38,250 bases of DNA, from assembly GCF_004799395.1 (NCBI RefSeq), contig NZ_SSMZ01000017.1, positions 1 to 38,250 on the forward strand, written 5' to 3'. Made by a program: the position numbers and the translations under genes. Positions 26,042-33,394 of the stretch are shown one piece after another. Within the stretch, counting starts at the first letter, position 1. Each line of letters starts with the position of its first letter. The notes under the pieces were generated by a model, which was given only the letters and a program-made list of their open reading frames with translations, was not told where the DNA came from and did not search any database. The DNA is from Phenylobacterium sp. GTDB lineage: Bacteria > Pseudomonadota > Alphaproteobacteria > Caulobacterales > Caulobacteraceae.

Positions 26042-28033
26042 ATGAGCGAGCGAACCTTGCCAAAGAAGGCCGGCAAGGGGGCGAAGGGCGCCAAGAGCGC
26101 CAAGGGCAAGACTGAGTCCAAAGTGAAGGCCAAGGTGAAGGCCAAGGCCGCGTCGCTCACGCCGCCTGCGTCCCAGATGCGCCCCACCTCTGCCGAGCCC
26201 CCGCCCGCGCCTGGCGTCGAGCCGTTCGCCGCGCCGAACTTCGACATGGCCGCCATGACCGCCGACCAGCGGGCCGCCGTCGAGAAACTGTCCATGAACC
26301 TCGCGCGCGCAGCACTGACCGCCCAGGGGGCGATCGCAGAGATGGCGCTGCGCCAGGCCGACCGCCCTGCTGCGCTGTCTCCCGATCCGTTCCACGTGGC
26401 CCCGGCGCTGACCGAGGTGATGGGCAGGCTCGCCGCCCAGCCGGACAGGCTGATGCGCGCCCAGGCGGACCTGTTCTCGCGCTACCTCGACCTCTGGCAG
26501 GCCACCGCCAGGCGAATGGGCGGCGAAACCGCCTCGCCGGTGGCCGAACCGGCCCGCGGCGACAAGCGGTTCGCCGACCCCGAGTGGGCGGAGAATCCGG
26601 TCTTTGACGTGATCAAGCAGTCCTATCTGCTGACCGCCAACTGGATGAACGGCCTCGTGGCCGAGGTGGACGACGTCGATCCGATGGTGAAGCGCCGGGT
26701 CGAGTTCTTCATGAAGATGCTCACCGACGCCTTCTCGCCGTCCAACTTCCTGGCCTCCAACCCGGCGGCGCTGCGCGAGGTGATGGCCACCGGCGGCGAG
26801 AGCCTGGTGAAGGGCATGGAGAACTTCGCCGCCGACCTGGAGCGCGGCGGCGGGCAGTTGTCGATCGCCCAGACCGACTACGAGATGTTCAAGATTGGCG
26901 AGAACGTCGCGACCGCGCCCGGCAAGGTCGTGTTCCGCAACGAAATCATCGAGCTGTTGCAATTTTCTCCGACCACGGAGAGCGTCTGCGAGATCCCGCT
27001 GGTGATCTTCCCGCCGTGGATCAACAAGTTCTACATCCTCGATCTGCGCCCCGAGAACTCGATGATCCGCTGGCTTTCCGCCCAGGGGATCACGGTGTTC
27101 GTGGCCTCCTGGGTGAATCCGACCGCCGAGCTCGCGGATCGCACCTTCGAGGACTACATGCGCGAAGGCATCTACGCCGGCACGCAGGCGGCGATGGACC
27201 AGTGCGGGGTCGATCGCGTCAACACCGTCGGCTACTGCATCGGCGGCACCCTGCTCTCCTCCACGCTCGCCCACATGGCGGCCAAGAGCGATAGCAGAAT
27301 CGCCTCGGCCACCTTTTTCGCTGCTCAGCAGGATTTCTCCGAGGCCGGAGACCTTCTGCTCTTCACCAACGAGGACTGGCTGAAGGACCTCGAGCAGAAG
27401 ATGGACGAAGGCGGCGGCGTCCTCTCAGGCCAGGCCATGGCCGACACCTTCAACGCGCTTAGGGCCAACGACCTGATCTGGTCGTTCTTCGTGAACAACT
27501 ACCTTCTGGGCAAGGAGCCCAAGCCGTTCGACCTGCTGTTCTGGAATTCCGACCAGACGCGGATGCCGAAGACGCTGCACATGTACTACCTGCGCAAATT
27601 CTACGGCGAGAACGCGCTGGCGAAGGGCGAACTGGTGCTGGACAACATCCGGCTCGACCTGAAGTCGGTGAAGACGCCAATCTATGTGCAGTCCTCCAAG
27701 GAGGATCACATCGCGCCGGCGCGCTCGGTCTATAAGGGCGCCAAGCTGTTCGGCGGGCCGGTGACCTTCACCCTCGCCGGATCGGGCCATATCGCCGGCG
27801 TGATCAATGCGCCCGCGGCCCACAAGTACCAGCACTGGACCAGCCCGGACCTGCCCGACTCGCTCGAAGCCTGGCAGGCCGGCGCGAAGGAAACCGCGGG
27901 ATCGTGGTGGCCGCACTGGATCGAATGGCTCAAGGCCAGGTCCGGCAAACAGATCCCAGCCCGCGACCCGGCCAAGGGCAAACTGAAGCCGCTGGGCGAC
28001 GCGCCTGGGACCTATGTGAAGGTGCGCTCCTAG
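26042..28033 (+). CDS. phaC: Class I polyhydroxyalkanoate synthase with lysine-rich N-terminal tail
   Basis: PhaC polymerises (R)-3-hydroxyacyl-CoA into PHA granules. The catalytic triad is C399 in GYCIGG, D555 in SKEDHIAP and H583 in GSGHIAG; spacings match those recalled for Cupriavidus necator PhaC (C319, D480, H508) apart from a few residues. So this 663-residue enzyme has about 80 extra residues at its N-terminus. The first 36 of these are lysine/alanine/glycine-rich, with 12 lysines between 8 and 35, followed by a Pro/Ser linker and then a normal N-domain. The ATG at 26042 has GGGAGG 7 nt upstream, which supports including the tail; the frame is open to 25805, but that part overlaps the divergent lipoprotein gene. 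No phaR or phasin gene is nearby. Confidence 0.95.
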   Translation: MSERTLPKKAGKGAKGAKSAKGKTESKVKAKVKAKAASLTPPASQMRPTSAEPPPAPGVEPFAAPNFDMAAMTADQRAAVEKLSMNLARAALTAQGAIAEMALRQADRPAALSPDPFHVAPALTEVMGRLAAQPDRLMRAQADLFSRYLDLWQATARRMGGETASPVAEPARGDKRFADPEWAENPVFDVIKQSYLLTANWMNGLVAEVDDVDPMVKRRVEFFMKMLTDAFSPSNFLASNPAALREVMATGGESLVKGMENFAADLERGGGQLSIAQTDYEMFKIGENVATAPGKVVFRNEIIELLQFSPTTESVCEIPLVIFPPWINKFYILDLRPENSMIRWLSAQGITVFVASWVNPTAELADRTFEDYMREGIYAGTQAAMDQCGVDRVNTVGYCIGGTLLSSTLAHMAAKSDSRIASATFFAAQQDFSEAGDLLLFTNEDWLKDLEQKMDEGGGVLSGQAMADTFNALRANDLIWSFFVNNYLLGKEPKPFDLLFWNSDQTRMPKTLHMYYLRKFYGENALAKGELVLDNIRLDLKSVKTPIYVQSSKEDHIAPARSVYKGAKLFGGPVTFTLAGSGHIAGVINAPAAHKYQHWTSPDLPDSLEAWQAGAKETAGSWWPHWIEWLKARSGKQIPARDPAKGKLKPLGDAPGTYVKVRS

Positions 28034-28066
28034 GCCCGTCACAACGTTACTAAGGTTTAATGACAG

Positions 28067-28100
28067 CTACCTTGCATCGCCCACTACCTTGCCATAGATT
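28067..28100 (+). promoter_or_regulatory. Candidate promoter with direct repeats upstream of padR
   Basis: CTACCTTGC occurs at 28067-28075 and again at 28084-28092, 17 bp apart. TTGCAT (28072-28077) and TAGATT (28095-28100) are 17 bp apart and could be -35 and -10. An AAGGT at 28052-28056 is a third, inverted, half-site. The repeats would suit autoregulation by PadR. Confidence 0.45.
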
Positions 28101-28124
28101 CTGGACACGCAAGGAGGCGCCGAC

Positions 28125-28451
28125 GTGCCTGAAGCCATCGAGATCCAGCTGAAGAAAGGGGCGCTCGAACTCTGTGTTCTGGCCCTGCTTTCGAAGCACG
28201 ACAGCTACGCCTACGAGATCGCAAGCCAGCTCTCCGATTCGATCGGCATGGGCGAAGGCACGATCTATCCGCTGATGCGCCGGTTGCAGGCCGACCGCCT
28301 CGTCGAGACCTACCTCGTCGAGAGCCCGGCCGGTCCTTCGCGGAAATACTACCGGCTGACCGACGCCGGAAAGGCGAGTTTCACCTCGCAGAAGTCCGCC
28401 TGGAGCTCCTTCTCCGGTGCGGTTGAATCCATCCTTGGAGGGGCGAAATGA
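28125..28451 (+). CDS. PadR family transcriptional regulator
   Basis: A 108-residue PadR regulator. It is almost only the winged helix: KKGALELCVLALLSKHDSYAYEIASQLS, EGTIYPLMRRLQADRLVETY, then the wing GPSRKYYRLTDAGKASF. The short C-terminus is of the PadR-s1 type, which dimerises by one helix. The start is GTG with AAGGAGG 7 nt upstream. The stop overlaps the DUF1700 start as ATGA, so the regulator is coupled to two membrane/envelope genes. This arrangement (PadR, HAAS domain, DUF2807/DUF4097-like protein) is known mainly from Gram-positive bacteria, where the HAAS protein is thought to control PadR. Confidence 0.93.
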   Translation: MPEAIEIQLKKGALELCVLALLSKHDSYAYEIASQLSDSIGMGEGTIYPLMRRLQADRLVETYLVESPAGPSRKYYRLTDAGKASFTSQKSAWSSFSGAVESILGGAK

Positions 28452-29029
28452 CCCGTCAGGCGTTCATGGCCCGGCTGCGGGAGGGTCTTCGCGGCCTGCC
28501 GCCGGCCGCTCAGGCCGACATCGTCGCGGACTACGAGAACCATTTCAACGAAGGCGCCGCGGCAGGCCGCAGCGAGGCCGACGTGGCCTCGGGCCTGGGC
28601 GATCCGGGCAGGCTGGCCCGCGAGTTGCGCGCCGAGATCGGCCTCAAACGCTGGGAAGAGGAACGCAGCCCCGCGGCGGGCGCCTCGGCGATCTTCGCCG
28701 TCCTGGGACTGGGGGCCATCGATATCCTGGTGCTGCTGCCGATCCTCATGGGAGTCGGCAGCGCGATCTTCGGCTTGGCCATCGCGGACGTGGCCATCTT
28801 CTTCGCCGGCGGCGTGGTGTTCGCAGCCGGTCCGTTCAGCGGCCTCCCCGGCGGCGCGGGCGCAGCGGTCCTGGCCGGCATCGGCCTGATGGCCGGCGCG
28901 GCGTCCATGGGTGCGGTGCTCGCCATCATCACCGTCGGCCTGGTCAACGCCCTCGTCTGGTACGGCCGTCTCCACTACCGGCTGCTCAAGCCGGCCCTTG
29001 AACCGCATGTCTCCGGAGGCCTGCAATGA
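28448..29029 (+). CDS. DUF1700 (HAAS) family membrane protein
   Basis: A 193-residue protein with a cytoplasmic N-terminal helical domain (about 1-75) of the DUF1700/HAAS type: RQAFMARLREGLRGLP, then DIVADYENHFNEGAAAGRSEADVASGLGDPGRLARELRAE. After it come three or four membrane segments (about 78-180) rich in Gly and Ala, and a short basic tail. HAAS domains are found next to PadR regulators and are proposed to signal to them. It overlaps PadR and the DUF2807 gene by 4 bp on each side, so the three should be made together. Its signal is unknown. Confidence 0.9.
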   Translation: MTRQAFMARLREGLRGLPPAAQADIVADYENHFNEGAAAGRSEADVASGLGDPGRLARELRAEIGLKRWEEERSPAAGASAIFAVLGLGAIDILVLLPILMGVGSAIFGLAIADVAIFFAGGVVFAAGPFSGLPGGAGAAVLAGIGLMAGAASMGAVLAIITVGLVNALVWYGRLHYRLLKPALEPHVSGGLQ

Positions 29030-29829
29030 TCCGCGTGCTCGTCATGATCGCCGTGACCGGCTTCCTGGTCTCCGTGGTCACCATCTCCTGCGCCGTGGCC
29101 ATCGCCGGTCCGGATCTGTTCACCGATGCTTTCCTGAGCCACAGTTTCATCGGTGAACACTGGAACTTCGACGACGATTTCAGCTGGGAGAATGACCGCC
29201 ATTCCGGCCCTCAGGCCACCCGTGAGATGGCCTGGACCGGCGGCGACACCCTCGAGGTCGATGTGCCGGCCCAGATCACTTACACCCAGGCGCCGGGCGC
29301 CGGTAAGATCACCGTCACCGGCCCGCAGCGGGCGCTGGACAACCTGGAGGTCGAGGACGGCCGCCTGCGTTTCAGTCACGGCCATTATCGCCACAGTGGC
29401 GACCTGACCATCGTCATGACGGCGCCAGCGGTGACCCACTTCGACCTGCGCGGCTCCGGCCGACTGGAAATCCAGGACTACAAGCAGGACAAGTTGAACC
29501 TCGACATCTCCGGCAGCGCCGAGGTCACCGCCAAGGGCGAGTCCAAGGGCCTGCAGCTGTCGATGTCGGGATCGAGCGACACCGACCTTTCCGAGCTGAA
29601 GCTCAGTGACGCCGATGTGAACATCGAAGGCTCCGGGCGGGCGACGCTGGCGCCAACAGGCGCTGCGATCGTCGACATCTCCGGCTCCGGCGACGTGACT
29701 CTGCTCACGCGTCCGTCAAAGCTTGAAAGCAACGTCTCCGGCTCAGGCAGCATCCACCAGAAGGACGGCTCGCCGGTCGCCCCGGCGGCCCCGTCGGTCC
29801 CGACCCCGAAGGGTGGCAAGAAGACCTGA
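29026..29829 (+). CDS. DUF2807 (GIN domain) exported protein
   Basis: A 267-residue envelope protein. Residues 1 to about 27 are a hydrophobic anchor (VLVMIAVTGFLVSVVTIS) with a cysteine at 22 that is not in a good lipobox. The rest is a right-handed beta-helix-like repeat region typical of DUF2807/GIN: VTHFDLRGSGRLEI, LNLDISGSAEVTA, LQLSMSGSSDTDL, VNIEGSGRATL, VDISGSGDVTL and NVSGSGSI, each turn ending in a SGS or GSG. The tail is Pro/Lys-rich. The function of the family is unknown; by context it is the output or sensor part of the PadR-HAAS operon. Its stop is only 6 bp from that of the convergent msrB. Confidence 0.88.
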   Translation: MIRVLVMIAVTGFLVSVVTISCAVAIAGPDLFTDAFLSHSFIGEHWNFDDDFSWENDRHSGPQATREMAWTGGDTLEVDVPAQITYTQAPGAGKITVTGPQRALDNLEVEDGRLRFSHGHYRHSGDLTIVMTAPAVTHFDLRGSGRLEIQDYKQDKLNLDISGSAEVTAKGESKGLQLSMSGSSDTDLSELKLSDADVNIEGSGRATLAPTGAAIVDISGSGDVTLLTRPSKLESNVSGSGSIHQKDGSPVAPAAPSVPTPKGGKKT

Positions 29830-29835
29830 GCTGCT

Positions 29836-30351
29836 CTAGGCGGGGATGAATTTCAGCGCGACGCCGTTGTTGCAGTAGCGCAGGCCGGTGGGCTTCGGCC
29901 CATCGGGGAAGACGTGGCCATGGTGACCCAGGCACTGGGCGCAGTGGTACTCGGTGCGCGGCACGCCGATGGCCAGGTCCATCTTCTTCGCCAGGGCTCC
30001 GGGGATCGCGGTGTAGAAGCTCGGCCAGCCGGTGCCGCTCTCGAACTTCCATTCCGATTTGAAGATCGGCAGGCCGCAGCCCAGGCAGGCGAAGGTTCCC
30101 TTGCGGTGCTCGTTGAGCAGCGGGCTCGATCCCGGCCGTTCGGTGTCCTCGTGCCGCAACACCTCATAGGAGGCTGGGAGCAGACGCACACGCCATTCCG
30201 CGTCATTGATCTTGCGGAACGGCGAGTTGGCGTAGGGATCTTCGGCCGCGAGGGCCAAGCTGGGCGCGACGGCGACGAGCGCGGTCCCCATCAGGAAGCC
30301 GCGACGCGACAGGAGGGCGAAGGGCCCGGAGGCAAGAGGATCGGTGCTCAT
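29836..30351 (-). CDS. msrB: Tat-exported peptide-methionine (R)-S-oxide reductase
   Basis: MsrB reduces methionine-R-sulfoxide in oxidised proteins. The 171-residue protein has a twin-arginine signal (SRRGFL, 15-20, then a hydrophobic GTALVAVAPSLALA and likely cut after ALA), so it should work in the periplasm. The zinc cysteines are C89/C92 and C137/C140, the catalytic cysteine is C160 in RYCNNGVALKF, and GTGWPSF (106-112) and HCAQCLGHHGHVF are family motifs. It has no MsrA beside it. A periplasmic MsrB needs electrons from a membrane or periplasmic thiol donor; none is encoded in this window. Confidence 0.94.
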   Translation of the reverse strand: MSTDPLASGPFALLSRRGFLMGTALVAVAPSLALAAEDPYANSPFRKINDAEWRVRLLPASYEVLRHEDTERPGSSPLLNEHRKGTFACLGCGLPIFKSEWKFESGTGWPSFYTAIPGALAKKMDLAIGVPRTEYHCAQCLGHHGHVFPDGPKPTGLRYCNNGVALKFIPA

Positions 30352-30448
30352 GTTCCGATTACGTGGCGCTACGGCGCAAAGTTACAAGCCTTGATCGATT
30401 TCAGCCCTGCCACGACCGGCATACTAAAAGGCGGGTCGCGGCGCAGGA

Positions 30449-31429
30449 TCACAGCCCCGCGCCCTCCTCCAGGCCCAGCATCAGGTTGAGGTTCTGGACC
30501 GCGGCGCCCGAGGCGCCCTTGCCCAGGTTGTCAAGCTGGGCCACCAGCCGTGCCTGCGTCCCGTCGGCGTTGCCGAAGACATAGAGGCGCATGCGGTTCG
30601 TGCCATTCAGCGCCTCGGGGTCCAGGGCAGCCACATAGCCGCCAGCGCCGGCCCGGGTCTTCTGCAGCTCGGCGCATTCGAGGCCGCTCGCCACCTCGAC
30701 AAAGGGTTCGCCGGCAAAGTGCGCCTGCAGCGCCACGTGCAGGTCGGCGGGGCTGGGTCTGCCGGGCAGCGCCCAGAGCTGCAGCGGGACCTCGACGATC
30801 ATGCCCTGCGCGAAGCGTCCGACGGCTGGCGCGAACACCGGCGGATAGTTGAGGCCGGCGTGGACCTTCATCTCCGGCAGATGCTTGTGCGCCAGGTTCA
30901 GACCATAGACGCGGAAGGCGTCGTTCGTGCCCGCGGGCGGCGCGTGGCCTTCGAACTCTTCGATCAATCCCCTGCCGCCGCCGGAATAGCCGGATACCGC
31001 GTTCACCGTCAGCGGGACGTCTGGCGGGATCAGGCCGGCCGCCACCAGGGGCCGCACGAGGCCGATGAAGCCTGTGGGATAGCAGCCGGGGTTGCTGACC
31101 CGCGTCGCGCTGGCGATGGCGGCGCGTTGTCCCTTGTCCATCTCGGCGAAGCCATAGGTCCAGCCCGCATCGACCCGGAAGGCCGTCGAGGCGTCGACGA
31201 TCCGTACGCTGTTGGAGGTCACCAGCGAAACGGCCTCACGCGAGGCCGCGTCCGGCAGACAGAGCACCACGGCGTCAGCGGCGTTCAAGAGCTCGGCGCG
31301 GGCGTCGGCGTCCTTCCGCCGGGCGGGGTCGATGGACAGGATTTCCAGGTCCGCGCGACTGGCCAGCCGCTCGCGGATCTGCAGGCCCGTGGTGCCGGCT
31401 TCGCCATCGATGAAGACTGTGTGGGCCAT
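30449..31429 (-). CDS. argC: N-acetyl-gamma-glutamyl-phosphate reductase (type 2)
   Basis: ArgC makes N-acetylglutamate semialdehyde with NADPH in arginine synthesis. At 326 residues it is the shorter type 2 form found in many alphaproteobacteria. The N-terminal NADP motif is FIDGEAGTTG (6-15), the catalytic cysteine is C116 in SNPGCYPTG, and SGYSGGG and HKHLPEM are further family motifs. The frame is open to 31507, but the family start is the ATG at 31429; a weak ribosome binding site precedes it. It lies 102 bp after rpsI, with a strong stem-loop between them. Confidence 0.94.
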   Translation of the reverse strand: MAHTVFIDGEAGTTGLQIRERLASRADLEILSIDPARRKDADARAELLNAADAVVLCLPDAASREAVSLVTSNSVRIVDASTAFRVDAGWTYGFAEMDKGQRAAIASATRVSNPGCYPTGFIGLVRPLVAAGLIPPDVPLTVNAVSGYSGGGRGLIEEFEGHAPPAGTNDAFRVYGLNLAHKHLPEMKVHAGLNYPPVFAPAVGRFAQGMIVEVPLQLWALPGRPSPADLHVALQAHFAGEPFVEVASGLECAELQKTRAGAGGYVAALDPEALNGTNRMRLYVFGNADGTQARLVAQLDNLGKGASGAAVQNLNLMLGLEEGAGL

Positions 31430-31469
31430 GGAGCTGGTTCCGGGTGGGATCGAAAAGCATCTGGGCAAC

Positions 31470-31502
31470 GAGAAAGGGCGCTCCGGTTTCCCGAAGCGCC
31501 CT
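31470..31502 (-). terminator. Stem-loop between rpsI and argC
   Basis: On the minus strand AGGGCGCTTCGG (31502-31491), loop GAAA and CCGGAGCGCCCT (31486-31475) form a 12-bp stem with one G-U pair and a GNRA loop, followed by TTTCTCGTT. It lies 29 bp after the rpsI stop and 45 bp ahead of argC, so it probably ends the ribosomal operon or attenuates readthrough into argC. Confidence 0.75.
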
Positions 31503-31531
31503 CGCAAGCACGGATATGTCCGGGCTGAGTC

Positions 31532-32023
31532 TTAGCGCTTCGAGAACTGGAAGCTGCGTCGGGCCTTGGCCTTGCCGTACTTCTTCCGCTCGACAACGCG
31601 GCTGTCGCGGGTCAGCAGGCCGTGCGGCTTCAGTACGCCGCGCAGTTCCGGCTCGTAGTAGGTCAGGGCCTTGGAGATGCCGTGACGGATCGCGCCGGCC
31701 TGGCCGGAAAGGCCCGAACCCTGCACGGAGACGATCACGTCGAACTGGCCCGCGCGGTCGGCGAGGTCCATCGGCTGGGCGATCATCATCCGCAGAACCG
31801 GACGTGCGAAATAGATTTCCTGGTCGCGGCCGTTGATGGTGATCTTGCCCTTGCCGGGCTGGATCCAGACGCGGGCGATGGCGTTCTTGCGCTTGCCGGT
31901 GGCATAGGCGCGGCCCTGGGCGTCGACCTTGCGCTCGTGGACGACGACGTCCGCGGCTTGGGTCCCCAGGCCCTTCAGGGCGTCGAAGCCGGTGGCGGCT
32001 TCAGGCGTGACAGCTTCCGACAT
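31532..32023 (-). CDS. rpsI: 30S ribosomal protein S9
   Basis: S9 lies near the P-site tRNA of the small ribosomal subunit; its C-terminal tail ends in the conserved FSKR. At 163 residues it has the N-terminal extension (about 35 residues, [18 protein letters not shown]) that alphaproteobacteria often show, before [15 protein letters not shown]. The motif [17 protein letters not shown] is standard. It follows rplM by 2 bp, the normal rplM-rpsI pair, and is followed by a stem-loop before argC. Confidence 0.97.
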   Translation of the reverse strand: MSEAVTPEAATGFDALKGLGTQAADVVVHERKVDAQGRAYATGKRKNAIARVWIQPGKGKITINGRDQEIYFARPVLRMMIAQPMDLADRAGQFDVIVSVQGSGLSGQAGAIRHGISKALTYYEPELRGVLKPHGLLTRDSRVVERKKYGKAKARRSFQFSKR

Positions 32024-32025
32024 AC

Positions 32026-32499
32026 TCAGGCGCTCCGCACATTCTTGGCGTTCAGATCGGCGAACGCGATGGTCTCGGGGTTCTGGGCGGCGTGCGGATG
32101 CTCAGGCGCGTTGTAGATGCGCAGGTGCGTCAGCTGCTTGCGGGCCAGAGGGCTTTCCTTGGGCAGCATGCGTTCCACGGCCTTCTCGAGCACGCGCTCG
32201 GGGAAACGGCCGTTGAGGATCGCGCCGGCGGTGCGTTCCTTCACGCCGCCGGGGTGGCCGGTGTGCCAGTAATAGATCTTGTCGGTCAGCTTCTTGCCGG
32301 TGAACTTCACCTTGTCGGCGTTGATCACGACGACGAAGTCGCCGCAATCCACATTCGGGGTGTAGTCGGGCCGATGCTTGCCGCGAAGACGTTTGGCGAT
32401 GAAGGTCGCGAGGCGGCCGACCACGGCGTTCTCGGCGTCGATCACGATCCACTTCTTCTCGACCTCGGCGGGCTTCAGCGAAGCCGTGGTCTTCATCAT
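32026..32499 (-). CDS. rplM: 50S ribosomal protein L13
   Basis: L13 is an early assembly protein of the large subunit. Family motifs are [49 protein letters not shown] and [19 protein letters not shown]. Length is 157 residues. The start is one of two adjacent ATGs at 32499 and 32496; the first is the better spaced from GGATGAG. The longer open frame to 32580 includes the promoter and is not coding. It heads the rplM-rpsI pair. Confidence 0.96.
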   Translation of the reverse strand: MMKTTASLKPAEVEKKWIVIDAENAVVGRLATFIAKRLRGKHRPDYTPNVDCGDFVVVINADKVKFTGKKLTDKIYYWHTGHPGGVKERTAGAILNGRFPERVLEKAVERMLPKESPLARKQLTHLRIYNAPEHPHAAQNPETIAFADLNAKNVRSA

Positions 32500-32551
32500 G
32501 GGGAACTCATCCGGACATTGGCGGGACAAGGGGCCCCGACGTGAGCCGGCG

Positions 32552-32580
32552 CATATGCCGACTAAGCCGACGCCTGTCAA
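32552..32580 (-). promoter_or_regulatory. Candidate rplM-rpsI promoter
   Basis: On the minus strand a perfect TTGACA (32580-32575) is followed after 17 bp by CATATG (32557-32552). Transcription would start near 32545, giving a leader of about 45 nt to the rplM ATG. Confidence 0.55.
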
Positions 32581-32644
32581 CTCGTTGAGATCAGAATATG
32601 CTCATGGCATTGAAAAGACGCTATTTTTTTGATGCGGTAATATA

Positions 32645-33280
32645 CTACCGCGACGTCGCCTTGTCCTTTTCCTCGTCGGCCAGATAGGCGGCGCTGAGGG
32701 TCCTCATCTCTTGCGCCCTGGGCAGAAGCGTCGGGTAGAACTGCACGAAGGTGGTGTCCACCGCGCCATGCTGCTCATGGCAGACGTTGCACTGCGAGGT
32801 CTGGGCGAGCGCGGGGGCCGGCGCGTCGGAGTTCAATGGGAAGAAGGCCCAGCCGCTCTTGAAGCGGGCGGTGTCCTTCACATGCGCCTCGCGGCCCATG
32901 GCGTCGGCCTGGTAGACGCCCTTCTTGTTGATGGAGCCGCGCCCCTGCCCCATCCGCGCCTCGAGGACAAAAATGGTCTTGTCCGGCCAGGTCCCGGTCT
33001 TCTGGTAGGCCTCGTAGGCCTCGCGGTTGACGAAGACGTTGTCGAACATGTGGTGGTCCGCGGCGCCCGGGGCGTCGGAATAGGACATATCCATCCCGCT
33101 CGAGAGGTAGATCCAGGACCGGTAGTCCTTGGGATAGATCAGCTTTCCGTCCGGCGTGTAGGCGACGGCGGGGGTCTTCGGCTCCGCCTGAGACGCCGGG
33201 GCGACCGCAAGGCCGCCGAGCAATGCCACAGCCATGGCCGTGGCCGTGGCCGTGGCCGTGGGTCCACCTCGAATTTGCAT
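32645..33280 (-). CDS. Cytochrome P460 family protein
   Basis: A 211-residue periplasmic c-type haem protein. The signal peptide (1 to about 32) starts with GGPTATATATAMAVALLGGLA and is cut after ASQA. The mature part has YPKDYRSWIYLSSGMDMSY, VFVNREAYEAYQKTGTWPD, GVYQADAMGR, KSGWAFFPL and the haem site CNVCH (164-168) followed by EQHGAVDTTFVQFYPTL, as in P460-family proteins. P460 proper oxidises hydroxylamine; many relatives without a lysine cross-link bind NO or peroxide, or have unknown roles. It lies 114 bp downstream of ctaA on the same strand. The ATG at 33280 is preferred over an open frame to 33370 because it gives a proper signal peptide. Part of the signal peptide is a hexanucleotide repeat. 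Confidence 0.9.
   Translation of the reverse strand: MQIRGGPTATATATAMAVALLGGLAVAPASQAEPKTPAVAYTPDGKLIYPKDYRSWIYLSSGMDMSYSDAPGAADHHMFDNVFVNREAYEAYQKTGTWPDKTIFVLEARMGQGRGSINKKGVYQADAMGREAHVKDTARFKSGWAFFPLNSDAPAPALAQTSQCNVCHEQHGAVDTTFVQFYPTLLPRAQEMRTLSAAYLADEEKDKATSR
33235..33261. repeat. Hexanucleotide tandem repeat (TGGCCG)4
   Basis: Four perfect copies of TGGCCG (33235-33258) and a half copy encode alternating Thr-Ala in the n-region of the P460 signal peptide (residues 8-15). Change in copy number would add or remove Thr-Ala pairs and keep frame. Confidence 0.85.
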
Positions 33281-33394
33281 TATCAGCCCCAAGTTCGCGA
33301 CGACGACGCCCGATTTGTGCGCCGTTTCGCACCATGGCGGCAATGACGAGCATCCGGCGAATCCGGACACGTGACGCGCTCGACGGGAACGCCG

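Noticed and set aside
25988-27274. 428-codon minus-strand frame opposite phaC
   Set aside because: Fully antisense to the catalytic part of PhaC; long only because stops are rare in the complement of GC-rich codons.
32634-32651. GCGGTA-TACCGC hairpin at the P460 stop, next to a T7 run
   Set aside because: The T run is on the wrong side for transcription on the minus strand, so it does not work as a terminator of the P460 gene.
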